64,000 bases of DNA from Alistipes sp. Marseille-P5061 (GCF_900290115.1 NZ_LT985748.1:687120-751119); one strand, 5' to 3'; positions 34,465 to 43,001 are shown, counted from the stretch's first letter. Translations and numbers: made by a program. Notes: a model not told the origin generated them from the letters alone.

Positions 34465-35892
34465 CTACACGATTTTCACATAGCGCAGCCGCCCGCTGCG
34501 GCCGGTTGCCTCGCGCTCGACGAGCCCCGTCACCACGTCGGCGGCATCGTGCCAGCGGTTGGCGCGGAACTTCCGCCGGTAGGTCGTCAGGTGGGCGTAG
34601 AGCTCGGGCCAGCGCAGCGACCAGCCCCGCGGGAAGCGCACCAGATGGAGTACCGTAGCCGAATTGGAGAGGATGCGCGCCTCCTTGTTGGCGCTCTGGT
34701 GGAACCACTCGACGCGCACGCCCGGCACCCGCGCCTGCACGGCCCGGGCAAAGCCCCGGCCGCCGTTGTTGCTCTCGACGGCCGCCTCGCGCGTGTCGGA
34801 GCGGAGCAGCATCTCGGCCACAAGCTGCTCGGTCACCTCCATCGGCTCGCGTGTATAGACCGCATCGGTGACGTAAATCAGCCCGTCGACATCGACCACA
34901 TAGGAGAGCGAGCAGAGGTAGTCGTCGCCCGTGTCGGCCGTGTCGGTGTAGTTGCCCCGGCGGACCACATCGCGCGGCAGCAGGTCGTATTCGGCGAAGT
35001 TTCCGCCGTAGAGCAGCCCCTCGCGCGCCGAGGGGTGGCCCTGGTACATGCACTCGAACTGCACGGGGTCGAGCCGCCGCTTGGCCTCGAGCAGCGCAAC
35101 GTCGTGCTGTCCGGGCCAGAGCGCCTCGCCCGGACGCCGCGGGTCGAGTTCGGTGGGCGGCGACGACTTGAGCGCCTCGAAATTGAGGTGGAGCCACCCC
35201 TCCGGGGCCGTTCCGAAGGCCGGCGCCCCCTCCGAGCCGAGCTGCTCCCAACGCTCGAGCGGCACGACCGGCTCACGGCGCATGAGCGAGCCGATGAGGT
35301 CCTCCTCGTGCCAGCGGGTGAAGACAACCAGCTCGCGCGAGGCGTTGTGCATGCGGGTGCGGACCACCGAGGTGTACCACTCCCAGCAGTTGGCGCGGAT
35401 GAGGGGCGAGTTGGCCTCGATGGCATCCTTGTAGAGGTCGTCGAGGATGAAGCAGTCGACGCGGTTGCCCGTGAGCGAGCCCTCGCGCCCGACCGAGAGC
35501 AGACCGCCGCGGCGGCCGATGATTTCCACCTCGTCGGCCGTGCGGATGTAGCTCGGAGGGCGCGTGCCGCGCTTGATAGTCGTCTCGGGGAAGAGGGCGG
35601 CATACTCCGACGATTCGAGGATGCGCTGCACGCGGCGGTTGAACTTCGAGGCCAGCGAGCCGGAATAGGAGGCGATGGCCACCCGCAGGTCGGGGTCGAG
35701 CCCCAGCAGGTAGGCCGGCAGGAGCGTCGTGGCGCCGACGCTCTTGCCGTGCTGCGGAGGCATGGTGACAATCAGTCGCGGGATGCGCCCGCGGGCAAAG
35801 GCCTCGAGCACGCGGTAGTAGACCCGATGGAAGGGCTGCAGCTCGAGAAAGGGGTAGACCTCGAGCGCAAAGTCGGTAAAGGACAAGGACAT
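34465..35892 (-). CDS. Phage terminase large subunit (orphan)
   Basis: 475 residues from the ATG at 35892; an upstream in-frame extension translates into Arg/Pro-rich non-coding sequence and is rejected. It has the ATPase domain with Walker A 'MPPQHGKS' (44-51), Walker B 'CFILDD' (147-152) and the coupling motif 'VVFTRWHEEDL' (189-199). The C-terminal RNase H-like nuclease has acidic residues in 'VVDVDGLIY', 'AVESNNGG' and 'RWHDAADVV'. All motor and nuclease motifs look intact, so it could still cut and translocate DNA. No portal, capsid, small terminase or integrase gene lies nearby. It is transcribed after the 95-residue gene and ends in a strong terminator. Confidence 0.85.
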   Translation of the reverse strand: MSLSFTDFALEVYPFLELQPFHRVYYRVLEAFARGRIPRLIVTMPPQHGKSVGATTLLPAYLLGLDPDLRVAIASYSGSLASKFNRRVQRILESSEYAALFPETTIKRGTRPPSYIRTADEVEIIGRRGGLLSVGREGSLTGNRVDCFILDDLYKDAIEANSPLIRANCWEWYTSVVRTRMHNASRELVVFTRWHEEDLIGSLMRREPVVPLERWEQLGSEGAPAFGTAPEGWLHLNFEALKSSPPTELDPRRPGEALWPGQHDVALLEAKRRLDPVQFECMYQGHPSAREGLLYGGNFAEYDLLPRDVVRRGNYTDTADTGDDYLCSLSYVVDVDGLIYVTDAVYTREPMEVTEQLVAEMLLRSDTREAAVESNNGGRGFARAVQARVPGVRVEWFHQSANKEARILSNSATVLHLVRFPRGWSLRWPELYAHLTTYRRKFRANRWHDAADVVTGLVEREATGRSGRLRYVKIV

Positions 35893-36185
35893 GATGTGTA
35901 GGAATTTGTGAGAAAGCGAACCGCCCGTTCGGGGCACTCCCTCCGGAGGCATCTGCGACGGACGGGGTGTCAGGACACAGACGCCGCTACGGGGAGGGGC
36001 CCCGCGGTCGGGGTTGGTACAAAAACACCGCTGCACGGGCAACGGTGTCGGGCGGGAATCCGGGTGTGCGGCGCCACGGCGAGAGATTCCCTGAGTTGAA
36101 ACGTTCCGGAGGGCGGCGCCGCGCCGCAGGTGGGATGGATTCCGGAACGTGGGAGAGGCCAGCGCCTCAGAGGCGCCGCCGTGCA
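35893..36185. other. Spacer with inverted repeats between the phage genes
   Basis: A perfect 10-bp inverted repeat, ACGTTCCGGA at 36101-36110 and TCCGGAACGT at 36141-36150, encloses a GC-rich palindromic stretch. A small hairpin GCGCCT-CAG-AGGCGC lies at 36162-36176. On the minus strand the large hairpin is followed by TTT, so it could partly terminate the upstream 95-residue gene. I see no gene here. Confidence 0.55.
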
Positions 36186-36473
36186 TCAGAGCAGGTAGCG
36201 CGTCATCTCGGCAAAGGAGAAGTCGTTCAGACACTCCCCCTCGTCGCCGACGGTGTGGAACTCCCACCAGACGGGCACCAGGTCGGAAATCGGCTCGGTA
36301 CGCCCCTCGGGGGCGACCTCCCGGCGGCGGTAGACAATCACCGACGCCACCAGACGGCACTCCATTCCGTCGAAAGGGAATTCGAGCGAACCCGAATAGT
36401 AGTCTCCCCCGTCGAGCGCGTCGCAGAGGCGCGCGGCCGTCTCCCGGTAAAGTTCAGGCGATACGGTATACAT
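36186..36473 (-). CDS. Small acidic protein of the phage-derived module
   Basis: 95 residues, starting 'MYTVSPELYRETAARLCDAL' and containing 'VPVWWEFHTVGDEGECLNDFSFAEM'. It is acidic, has no signal peptide or membrane segment, and matches no domain I can name. The start ATG is preceded by an AT-rich stretch (ATTTATAAAAA). It is the first gene leftward from the divergent region that holds the S24-repressor operators, with the terminase 293 bases downstream on the same strand. This placement suggests it is controlled by the repressor. Coding status is supported by the ordinary GC-rich codon pattern and conserved-looking aromatic residues, but function is unknown. Confidence 0.65.
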   Translation of the reverse strand: MYTVSPELYRETAARLCDALDGGDYYSGSLEFPFDGMECRLVASVIVYRRREVAPEGRTEPISDLVPVWWEFHTVGDEGECLNDFSFAEMTRYLL

Positions 36474-36510
36474 TTTTTATAAATGGATAATGTGGTTTTT
36501 CGGTGCGGAG

Positions 36511-36542
36511 TTTGCATCACCGAAATAAATTGTTTAACTTTG
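36511..36542 (+). promoter_or_regulatory. Promoter of the S24-type repressor (TTTG-N20-TAACTTTG)
   Basis: TTTG (36511-36514) and TAACTTTG (36535-36542) are 20 bases apart, a full Bacteroidetes promoter. It gives a leader of about 78 AT-rich bases. Confidence 0.85.
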
Positions 36543-36557
36543 CAGAGGCAAAGATAG

Positions 36558-36583
36558 TTCAATAATTGAATGTTGATACTCAA
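36558..36583. promoter_or_regulatory. Two palindromes, candidate operators of the S24 repressor
   Basis: TTCAATAATTGAA (36558-36570) is a perfect dyad with central A. TTGATACTCAA (36573-36583) is a second dyad with TTGA/TCAA arms. Both lie just downstream of the repressor promoter and share the TTGA/TCAA half-site, as expected for autoregulation. Confidence 0.6.
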
Positions 36584-36624
36584 AAATACAATTTTTTATT
36601 ATAATTTTTTCCAATCGCAGAGCC

Positions 36625-37296
36625 ATGAACGAGCGCATAAAAATGATACGAAAGGCGTTGAACATGACACAAGAACAACTGGCACAACGACTTGGCATCG
36701 GAAAGGCGGCCCTCTCGATGATTGAAACCGGAAAGACGCGTCTTTCGTCGCGAAACCGGAACATCCTGGTTCAGGAGCTGAACGTCAACCCCGAATGGCT
36801 CGAGACGGGCAAAGGCGAGATGTTCAACGCCGAGCCCGACCTGACGGCCTACATGCGCCGCACCGACTCGTCGCTGCCGCTGCAGAGCGTGCCGCTCTAC
36901 TCGATTGAGGGGACGGCCGGGCTGGTGCCGCTCTTTACCGAGCACGTGCAGGCCAAGCCCGTGAACTACATCCACATCCCCAACCTGCCGAAGTGCGACG
37001 GCGCCATCTACGTGGTGGGCGACTCGATGTATCCGCTGCTCAAGAGCGGCGACATCGTGCTCTACAAGCAGCTGCACGACATCAACGATATCTTCTGGGG
37101 CGACATGTACCTGCTCTCGATTGACATCGACGGCGAGGAGTACATCACCGTCAAGTACATCCAGAAGTCGGAGCGCGAGGGATATGTCAAGCTGGTGAGC
37201 CAGAACCCCCACCACGCCGACAAGGAGGTGCGCATCGACCGCATCCGCGCCATTGCGCTGGTCAAGGCGAGCATCCGCATGAACTCCATCCGCTGA
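36625..37296 (+). CDS. XRE/S24-type phage repressor
   Basis: 223 residues. Residues 6-60 are an XRE helix-turn-helix ('MTQEQLAQRLGIGKAALSMIE'-type, 14 on). Residues 90-220 are a LexA/CI-like S24 domain with Ser134 in 'GDSMYPLL' and Lys177 in 'ITVKYI'. An Ala-Gly dipeptide at 98-99 ('GTAGLV') is placed where self-cleavage would be expected. RecA-stimulated autocleavage under DNA damage is therefore plausible. It is divergent from the small acidic gene and terminase, the usual arrangement of a temperate phage control region. The AT-rich leader with two palindromes suggests autoregulation. Confidence 0.88.
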   Translation: MNERIKMIRKALNMTQEQLAQRLGIGKAALSMIETGKTRLSSRNRNILVQELNVNPEWLETGKGEMFNAEPDLTAYMRRTDSSLPLQSVPLYSIEGTAGLVPLFTEHVQAKPVNYIHIPNLPKCDGAIYVVGDSMYPLLKSGDIVLYKQLHDINDIFWGDMYLLSIDIDGEEYITVKYIQKSEREGYVKLVSQNPHHADKEVRIDRIRAIALVKASIRMNSIR

Positions 37297-37361
37297 CGGC
37301 AGGAGCCGTTCAGCAATCGGAGCTCCAAGGCAGTGCCCCACCCATACCGACAAAACAGAAG

Positions 37362-37397
37362 GCCCCCGGCCGTCGGCATTGTCCGACAGCCGGGGGC
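37362..37397. terminator. Terminator-like hairpin after the repressor gene
   Basis: A 14-pair stem with one mismatch (GCCCCCGGC and GTCGG with CCGAC and GCCGGGGGC) lies 65 bases after the repressor stop. There is no T-run on the plus strand, so efficiency is uncertain. Confidence 0.5.
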
Positions 37398-37523
37398 ATG
37401 CCGTTCGACGGGCAACAGGCTCATGATGAGAGGAGCTGAACATCGAAAAGACGGGAAAGACGAAAAATATCCAAAACCACTTATTTTTCATCCTCCTTTG
37501 CAGTAATTATAGACCCTAATAAT

Positions 37524-37531
37524 AATCTTTG
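37524..37531 (+). promoter_or_regulatory. Probable -7 element AATCTTTG of the repeat lipoprotein gene
   Basis: AATCTTTG is one mismatch from TAnnTTTG, in an AT-rich island (TAATTATAGACCCTAATAAT) about 100 bases upstream of the start at 37635. The rest of the 338-base gap holds only the hairpin at 37362 and no gene. Confidence 0.5.
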
Positions 37532-37634
37532 CACCGATGTTCCGGACTGAGGGCTGACACCATGCTGCCCCGCGGAGTAGCATCAACCCCAAACATAATA
37601 CATACCAGAAATTTTACACAAAAAAGGATTCGTC

Positions 37635-39398
37635 ATGAAACACCGACTCCACTTGACCCTTGTGCTCCTGCTGTTCGTGCAAGGCCTTGCCCTTCTGCAC
37701 GGCTGCAGCAACTCCGAGAGCGAAGTCCCTGGTCCTGGCGCCACCGGAAGCACCGCCGCGCAGGTGCTCAACCTTACACCCGACTTCATCACCCTTGAGG
37801 GTGTTGACAAAGATACCCACTATAAGGCAGGCTCCACCCTGACGCTGACGCTCATCCCCGGCGAAACGCTCGCCTCCGGCTTCAGCGCCACCCACATGGA
37901 GCATATCCACATCCACGTGAACGATGCCGTCTACATCCCGACATTCCCCGCAACGGGCGATGAGAACGTACAGTCGCTTACGGTCGACATCACGGTGCCC
38001 GATTCGGACTTCGAAGTAGTGGCATGCTACAGCGTCCAGCAGCAGATGGTCGACGGCGGCCACACGATGTTCCTCGAGGAGAATCCGAGCGTGAAGCTCT
38101 ACGGTGTAAGCCCAGACCGCTCGTACCGCTACTTCGACTGCTACCTGCTGACGACAGACGCCTACACCATCACCGGCATCGAATTCCGCATCGGCAACGG
38201 CGAGTGGCAGCCGCTCGCCGAAACGACCGGCTGTTCGTTCACCCGCTCGGCCCTTGTCGCAAATGTCTACCAGCTGACCGTACGTCCCGACTACGCCGAC
38301 GTGACGGGCGATGTCACGCTTCGCGTCAGCGGCGAGCAGCATGCCCGCCACACCATCACCTGGCAACATGCCGAGGAGAGCTACCTCGACCTCGAAAAGT
38401 CGACCCTCCCCGCGGAGTCGATTGACGGCGAGCAGGTGACCGCCGAACTGTGGGTCAAGCCGGACTACTACCTCGCATCGGCCGCCATCTCGGCCCAGGG
38501 CGTCGAACCGGAGCTCATCGAGCGGGTCTACGTCCGTTTCAAGATGCCGGCCGAGGATGTGACCGTAACACTGAACTTCGAGGAGAAGATTCCGGTCGCC
38601 TACACTCCCAGCGACCACATTACGGAGGCAACCTTCTACGATGCCGACGACATCTACTACGGCGTGCCGACCGACAAGGGCATTCCGGGCGAGAAGGTCT
38701 ATCTCTTCGCCTCGGCCGAGGAGGGCTACAAGCCGATGCGGGCCCGCATCGCTTCGGGCGAGACCTTCACCTTCAAACACTACGCCTATGAGATGTACCG
38801 CGCCGCGATTCTGATTCCCGAAAGCGCCGCCGAACTCGCCGCATCGGTCGAGGTGGCCCAAGCGTACACCGTATCGACCAAGAACGACATCTCGTTCGAC
38901 GATGGCACGCTCTACGCCGAGGGTGAGACGGTCTCGATGGCCATCTACGTTCCCGACGGAGAGCGCATCACCTCGGTCAAGGCGACCGACGCCGAGGGGC
39001 ACGACCTGCCCGTGACGCTCAATCTGCCGTATGCAAGTTTCGTCATGCCGGCTTCGGACGTAAGCGTGGAGGTCACCTACGAGCAGATAGGCACCGGTTC
39101 GACCGTCTCGGTGATTGCCTACTACGATGCAGACACCTACGACGTATACAGTTCGACCAACTACGACTGGGACTTTGCCGAGGGCTTCACGATGGAGCGC
39201 GGCGCAACCTTCTACCTCTCGGTCTCCGACTACGAGGGTTCGAACTTCTACGTAGGGGTTAAAATCGGTGATACGGTGACCGTCTATCCGGCCGACTTCG
39301 ACGACATGATGGGCGGATATTCGTTCGGCAAGGCGCTGGTGGCTGACGGCGATGTGGTCATCAAAGTTGGCGCCACGGAGGACCAGGTCGCCTTCTAA
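37635..39398 (+). CDS. Lipoprotein with InlB-type beta repeats
   Basis: 587 residues. The lipobox Cys is residue 24 (LLHGC), followed by SNSESE, a plausible surface-export signal. The mature protein looks like a series of about 70-residue beta modules; several end in 'MPA-(S/E)-DV-(S/T)-V' ('FKMPAEDVTVTLNFEEK', 'FVMPASDVSVEVTYEQ'), the hallmark of the divergent InlB B-repeat family of bacterial surface proteins. No enzymatic motif is seen. Adhesion or surface-layer roles are typical of such repeats but not shown here. It has its own promoter and a strong terminator, so it is a monocistron. The lysine and aspartate codons are slightly less GC-biased than in neighbours. Confidence 0.75.
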   Translation: MKHRLHLTLVLLLFVQGLALLHGCSNSESEVPGPGATGSTAAQVLNLTPDFITLEGVDKDTHYKAGSTLTLTLIPGETLASGFSATHMEHIHIHVNDAVYIPTFPATGDENVQSLTVDITVPDSDFEVVACYSVQQQMVDGGHTMFLEENPSVKLYGVSPDRSYRYFDCYLLTTDAYTITGIEFRIGNGEWQPLAETTGCSFTRSALVANVYQLTVRPDYADVTGDVTLRVSGEQHARHTITWQHAEESYLDLEKSTLPAESIDGEQVTAELWVKPDYYLASAAISAQGVEPELIERVYVRFKMPAEDVTVTLNFEEKIPVAYTPSDHITEATFYDADDIYYGVPTDKGIPGEKVYLFASAEEGYKPMRARIASGETFTFKHYAYEMYRAAILIPESAAELAASVEVAQAYTVSTKNDISFDDGTLYAEGETVSMAIYVPDGERITSVKATDAEGHDLPVTLNLPYASFVMPASDVSVEVTYEQIGTGSTVSVIAYYDADTYDVYSSTNYDWDFAEGFTMERGATFYLSVSDYEGSNFYVGVKIGDTVTVYPADFDDMMGGYSFGKALVADGDVVIKVGATEDQVAF

Positions 39399-39467
39399 GG
39401 CACGAACGTCCCCGATGAGAAGGTCCCGCGGAAGGGGCCGCTCAGGACCTTTCTTCGTCAAAATACG

Positions 39468-39507
39468 GCTCCGGCCGGGTTTTCAGACCCGGCCGGAGCT
39501 CTTTTTT
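39468..39507 (+). terminator. Strong intrinsic terminator
   Basis: A perfect 12-bp stem (GCTCCGGCCGGG with CCCGGCCGGAGC, 39468-39499) and an 8-base loop are followed by TCTTTTTT. A weaker hairpin (AGGTCC/GGACCT, 39421-39450) precedes it, giving tandem stops after the repeat lipoprotein. Confidence 0.92.
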
Positions 39508-39571
39508 AGGGGTCGGAGTTACGGGTTGTCAATTTTTTTCATGGTTTGTGAATAATCTAACAATAAATTTA

Positions 39572-39579
39572 TATATTTG
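39572..39579 (+). promoter_or_regulatory. -7 element TATATTTG of the korAB promoter
   Basis: TATATTTG is a full match to TAnnTTTG, 45 bases before the korA ATG, in a long AT-rich region. TTTG at 39545-39548 is 23 bases upstream, a little far for a -33 element. Confidence 0.75.
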
Positions 39580-39624
39580 TATTACAGTTTACAAAACCAA
39601 ACCTAAAACCAACACCACTCAAAC

Positions 39625-41472
39625 ATGGACAGAACCAATGTGCGCGAGTTGCAGGATGTCGTCATTCGCTTTTCGGGCGATTCGGGCGACGGCATGCAGC
39701 TCACAGGCACGCTTTTCTCCGACACATCGGCGCTGTTGGGCAACGGCATCTCGACGTTCCCGGACTATCCCGCCGAAATCCGCGCCCCGCAGGGAACCGT
39801 GGCAGGCGTATCGGGTTTCCAGGTGCACTTCGCCAACCGCTCCGGACTCAACCCCGGCGACTACTGCGACGTCTTGGTCGCCATGAACCCCGCGGCGCTC
39901 AAGGCCAACCGCAAATGGCTCAAGAGAGGGGCTACGGTCATCATCGACGGAGACTCCATCACCGAGGAACATCTCAAGAAGGCCGGCTTCGCAACGCTCG
40001 ACCCGCTGGCCGAACTCAAGCTCGACGAATACAACGTCGTGATTCCCGACATCACCACCATGACGCGTGAGGCGCTCAAGGATTCGGGACTCGACAACAA
40101 GGCCATTGTCAAGTGCAAGAACATGTTTGCACTGGGCATCTGCTTCTATCTGTTCAACCGCCCCGAGGACTACGCCAAGCGTTACCTCGACACGAAGTTC
40201 GCCAAGAAGAACCCCGCCATAGCCGAGGCCAACAAGCGGGCCATGGATGCCGGGTACAACTTCGCCGCCAACACCCACCAGTTCGCCAATACCTACAACG
40301 TGCCCCCCGCCCATCTGGAGAAGGGCACCTACCGCACCATCTCAGGCAACGTCGCCACGGCATGGGGCCTCTGCGCCGCCGCCGAGAAGGCCGGGCTGCC
40401 ACTCTTCTGCGGCTCCTACCCCATCACCCCCGCAACGGTGATTCTCGAGGAGCTGGCCAAGCGCAAGGACCTCGGCGTGAAGACCGTGCAGGCCGAGGAT
40501 GAAATCGCCGGCATCTGCACCGCCATCGGCGCCGCCTTCGCCGGCAACTTCGCCGTCACGACCACGTCGGGTCCGGGCCTTTCGCTCAAGAGCGAGGCGC
40601 TGGGTCTGGCCGTGATGACCGAGCTCCCGCTGGTGGTTGTCGACGTACAGCGCGGCGGCCCCTCGACGGGTCTGCCGACCAAGACCGAGCAGAGCGACCT
40701 GGTGCAGGCACTCTACGGCCGCAACGGCGAGTGCCCCGTAGTGGTCATGGCCGCATCGACGCCGAGCGACTGCTTCCACTTCGCCTTCGAGGCCGGCCGC
40801 ATCGCCATGGAGCACATGACGCCCGTCATCCTGCTCACCGACGGCTTCATCGCCAACGGTTCGGAGCCGTGGCGCATCCCCTCGATGAAGGACTACCCGA
40901 CCATCGTTCCGCCCATCGTCGACAAGGCGCCCGAGGGTGGCTTCATGCCCTACGTGCGCAACGAGAAGCTGGCCCGCGGCTGGGCATTCCCCGGCAAGGT
41001 GGGTCTGGAGCACCGTGTCGGCGGTCTGGAGAAGGACAGTGTGAAGGGCTCCATCTCGCATGACCCGGCCAACCACCAGAAGATGGTCAACACGCGCGCC
41101 GCGAAGGTGGCCAAGGTGGTCGAGGATATTCCCGACCAGACGGTGCTCGGTCCCCAGGAGGGCGAGCTGCTCGTCGTAGGCTGGGGCGGTACGCGCGGCA
41201 ACCTGCAGAGCGCCGTCATGCAGCTCCAGGAGGAGGGCAAGAGTGTCTCGCTGTGCCACTTCAACTACATCAACCCGCTGCCGCGGAACGTTCGCGAAAT
41301 CTTCGCCCGTTTCAAGCGCATCGTCGTCTGCGAGCTCAACGAAGGTCAGTTCGCCGGCTACCTGCGCCAGCATTTCCAGGAGTTCCACTACGACCAGTAC
41401 AACAAGTGCGAGGGTCTTCCCTTCACGGTCGTCGAGCTCAAAGAGAAGTTCCACACCTTATTAGCAGAGTAA
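39625..41472 (+). CDS. korA: 2-oxoacid:ferredoxin oxidoreductase, fused gamma-alpha subunit
   Basis: 615 residues. With the beta subunit it oxidatively decarboxylates a 2-oxoacid, most likely 2-oxoglutarate, to its acyl-CoA while reducing ferredoxin. Residues 10-185 are the gamma-like domain ('RFSGDSGDGMQLTG', 'PDYPAEIRAP'). Residues 225-600 are the alpha subunit ('GSYPITPATVILEELA', 'TTTSGPGLSLKSEALGLA', 'QRGGPSTGLPTKTEQSDL'). The fused architecture is usual in Bacteroidetes. korB starts 4 bases after its stop. 2-Oxoglutarate is preferred over pyruvate because the beta subunit is short and lacks a ferredoxin domain; this is inference from family size. Confidence 0.9.
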   Translation: MDRTNVRELQDVVIRFSGDSGDGMQLTGTLFSDTSALLGNGISTFPDYPAEIRAPQGTVAGVSGFQVHFANRSGLNPGDYCDVLVAMNPAALKANRKWLKRGATVIIDGDSITEEHLKKAGFATLDPLAELKLDEYNVVIPDITTMTREALKDSGLDNKAIVKCKNMFALGICFYLFNRPEDYAKRYLDTKFAKKNPAIAEANKRAMDAGYNFAANTHQFANTYNVPPAHLEKGTYRTISGNVATAWGLCAAAEKAGLPLFCGSYPITPATVILEELAKRKDLGVKTVQAEDEIAGICTAIGAAFAGNFAVTTTSGPGLSLKSEALGLAVMTELPLVVVDVQRGGPSTGLPTKTEQSDLVQALYGRNGECPVVVMAASTPSDCFHFAFEAGRIAMEHMTPVILLTDGFIANGSEPWRIPSMKDYPTIVPPIVDKAPEGGFMPYVRNEKLARGWAFPGKVGLEHRVGGLEKDSVKGSISHDPANHQKMVNTRAAKVAKVVEDIPDQTVLGPQEGELLVVGWGGTRGNLQSAVMQLQEEGKSVSLCHFNYINPLPRNVREIFARFKRIVVCELNEGQFAGYLRQHFQEFHYDQYNKCEGLPFTVVELKEKFHTLLAE

Positions 41473-41476
41473 AGCC

Positions 41477-42508
41477 ATGGCAGACTACAAATACACTCCC
41501 GCCGACTTCAAGAGCGACCAGGAGGTACGCTGGTGCCCGGGTTGCGGCGACCACGCCATCCTGAACGCCGTGCAGCGCGCACTGCCCGAGATTGCAGATG
41601 CGACCGACACGCCCCACAACCTCTTCACCTTCGTCTCGGGCATCGGCTGCTCGTCGCGCTTCATCTACTACATGAAGACCTTCGGGTTCCACTCGATTCA
41701 CGGACGCGCCAACGCCGTGGCTACGGGCGTCAAGGTGGCCAATCCGCGGCTGAACGTCTGGGTGACCACCGGTGACGGCGACTCGCTGGCCATCGGCGGC
41801 AACCACTTCATCCACGCCATCCGCCGCAACGTGGACCTCAACGTCATCCTCTTCAACAACGAAATCTACGGTCTGACCAAGGGTCAGTACTCCCCCACTT
41901 CGAAGCTGGGCAAAATCACCAAGACGTCGCCCTACGGCACCGTCGAGAAGCCCTTCAACCCCGGTGAGCTGGTTATCGGCGCCAAGGGAACCTTCTTCGC
42001 CCGTTCGATTGACATGGAGGTGCAGCTCTCGAAGGAGTGCATGGTCGCCGCCGCGAAGCACAAGGGCATGTCGGTCATCGAGGTGATGCAGAACTGCGTC
42101 ATCTTCAACGACAAGACCCATGCCGACTTCGCCGCCGACAAGGCCACGCGCGCCGCACGCACCATCACGCTGCGCCATGGCGAGAAGATGCTCTTCGGTG
42201 CGAACCGCGAGAAGGGCCTCGTCTTCGAGAACATGAAGCTGAAGGTGGTGACCGTCGGCGAGGACGGCTACACGCTCGACGACGTGCTGACGCACGACGC
42301 CCACGAGCGCGACACGACGCTTCACGTGATGCTCGCCTCGATGAAGTATCCCGACTATCCGGTGGCGCTGGGCGTCATCCGCGAGGTGGAGGACGATGCG
42401 GTCTACGACCTTGCCGTCGAGCGCCAGGTCGAGGAGGTGAAGGCCAAGAGCAAGATTCACTGTGTGGACGACCTGCTGCACTCGGGCGCCACGTGGGAGA
42501 TGGAGTAA
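41477..42508 (+). CDS. korB: 2-oxoacid:ferredoxin oxidoreductase, beta subunit
   Basis: 343 residues. It binds thiamine diphosphate and the [4Fe-4S] cluster of the complex. 'RWCPGCGDHAIL' near the N-terminus supplies two cluster cysteines, a third is in 'GIGCSSRF', and a later Cys ('MQNCVIF') could be the fourth. The ThDP/Mg motif is 'GDGDSLAIGGNHF' with the downstream 'NNEIYGLTKGQ'. Length matches the beta subunit of two-subunit enzymes. It is cotranscribed with korA and followed by a strong terminator. Confidence 0.92.
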   Translation: MADYKYTPADFKSDQEVRWCPGCGDHAILNAVQRALPEIADATDTPHNLFTFVSGIGCSSRFIYYMKTFGFHSIHGRANAVATGVKVANPRLNVWVTTGDGDSLAIGGNHFIHAIRRNVDLNVILFNNEIYGLTKGQYSPTSKLGKITKTSPYGTVEKPFNPGELVIGAKGTFFARSIDMEVQLSKECMVAAAKHKGMSVIEVMQNCVIFNDKTHADFAADKATRAARTITLRHGEKMLFGANREKGLVFENMKLKVVTVGEDGYTLDDVLTHDAHERDTTLHVMLASMKYPDYPVALGVIREVEDDAVYDLAVERQVEEVKAKSKIHCVDDLLHSGATWEME

Positions 42509-42547
42509 TCCCCGCAGGAAGGAAAAGACCTTCAAAGGCATTCTCAC

Positions 42548-42577
42548 AGGGGGCGGAACTATCCGCCCCCTGTTTTG
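42548..42577 (+). terminator. Intrinsic terminator after korAB
   Basis: A perfect 11-bp stem (CAGGGGGCGGA with TCCGCCCCCTG), a 4-base loop and TTTT follow the korB stop by 40 bases. Confidence 0.92.
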
Positions 42578-42650
42578 TTGCGGATTGTTGCGGACGGAGC
42601 GGGCGGCCGGGCCAAACAGACATGACCGGGCCGGACAGACAAGACAGGGA

Positions 42651-42765
42651 CAAGGCCGGGCAGGACAGGCAGAACAGGCAGAACAGGCAGAACAGGCAGG
42701 ACAGGCAGAACAAGGCCGGGCAGGACAGAATGGCCGGACAAGGCCGGGCAGGACAGAATGGCCGG
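42651..42765. repeat. Nested tandem repeats between korB and the MFS gene
   Basis: Five consecutive 9-bp units (A/G)ACAGGCAG run from 42664 to 42708. CAAGGCCGGGCAGGACA occurs three times, at 42651, 42711 and 42739; the last two copies extend to a 27-bp exact repeat spaced by 28 bases. All lie in the 493-base gap after the korAB terminator; the remainder is GC-rich with a possible -7-like AAATTTTG at 42918-42925 but no gene. Confidence 0.85.
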
Positions 42766-43001
42766 GCCGACAAACAGGAGGGGCCGCCGGCAGCGGAGAA
42801 AGAATGCACGCGACGAGGGTCGGCAGGCTGCCGACGACGAATAAGGGATGCTCACTCAGAGGGCGGCCGGGCAACCGGCAGAGCAAGTTCGGACGGGTCG
42901 GATGGAGCAGATTCGGCAAATTTTGCGTAATTTAGCGGCTGAATGGAGCCCGGCGCGGCAATCGGCCGGAACAATGACCGGGCACCCACGCGACGCTGAG
43001 C

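Noticed and set aside
35893-36360. 156-residue N-terminal extension of the terminase
   Set aside because: It reads through inverted repeats and the neighbouring 95-residue gene, is Pro/Arg-rich and has no homology; the ATG at 35892 begins the conserved domain.
39572-39640. Riboswitch or leader peptide before korAB
   Set aside because: The leader is only about 40 AT-rich bases with no conserved motif or stable structure.
42664-42765. CRISPR array
   Set aside because: The units are contiguous, 9 or 28 bp, without unique spacers, and there are no cas genes in the window.
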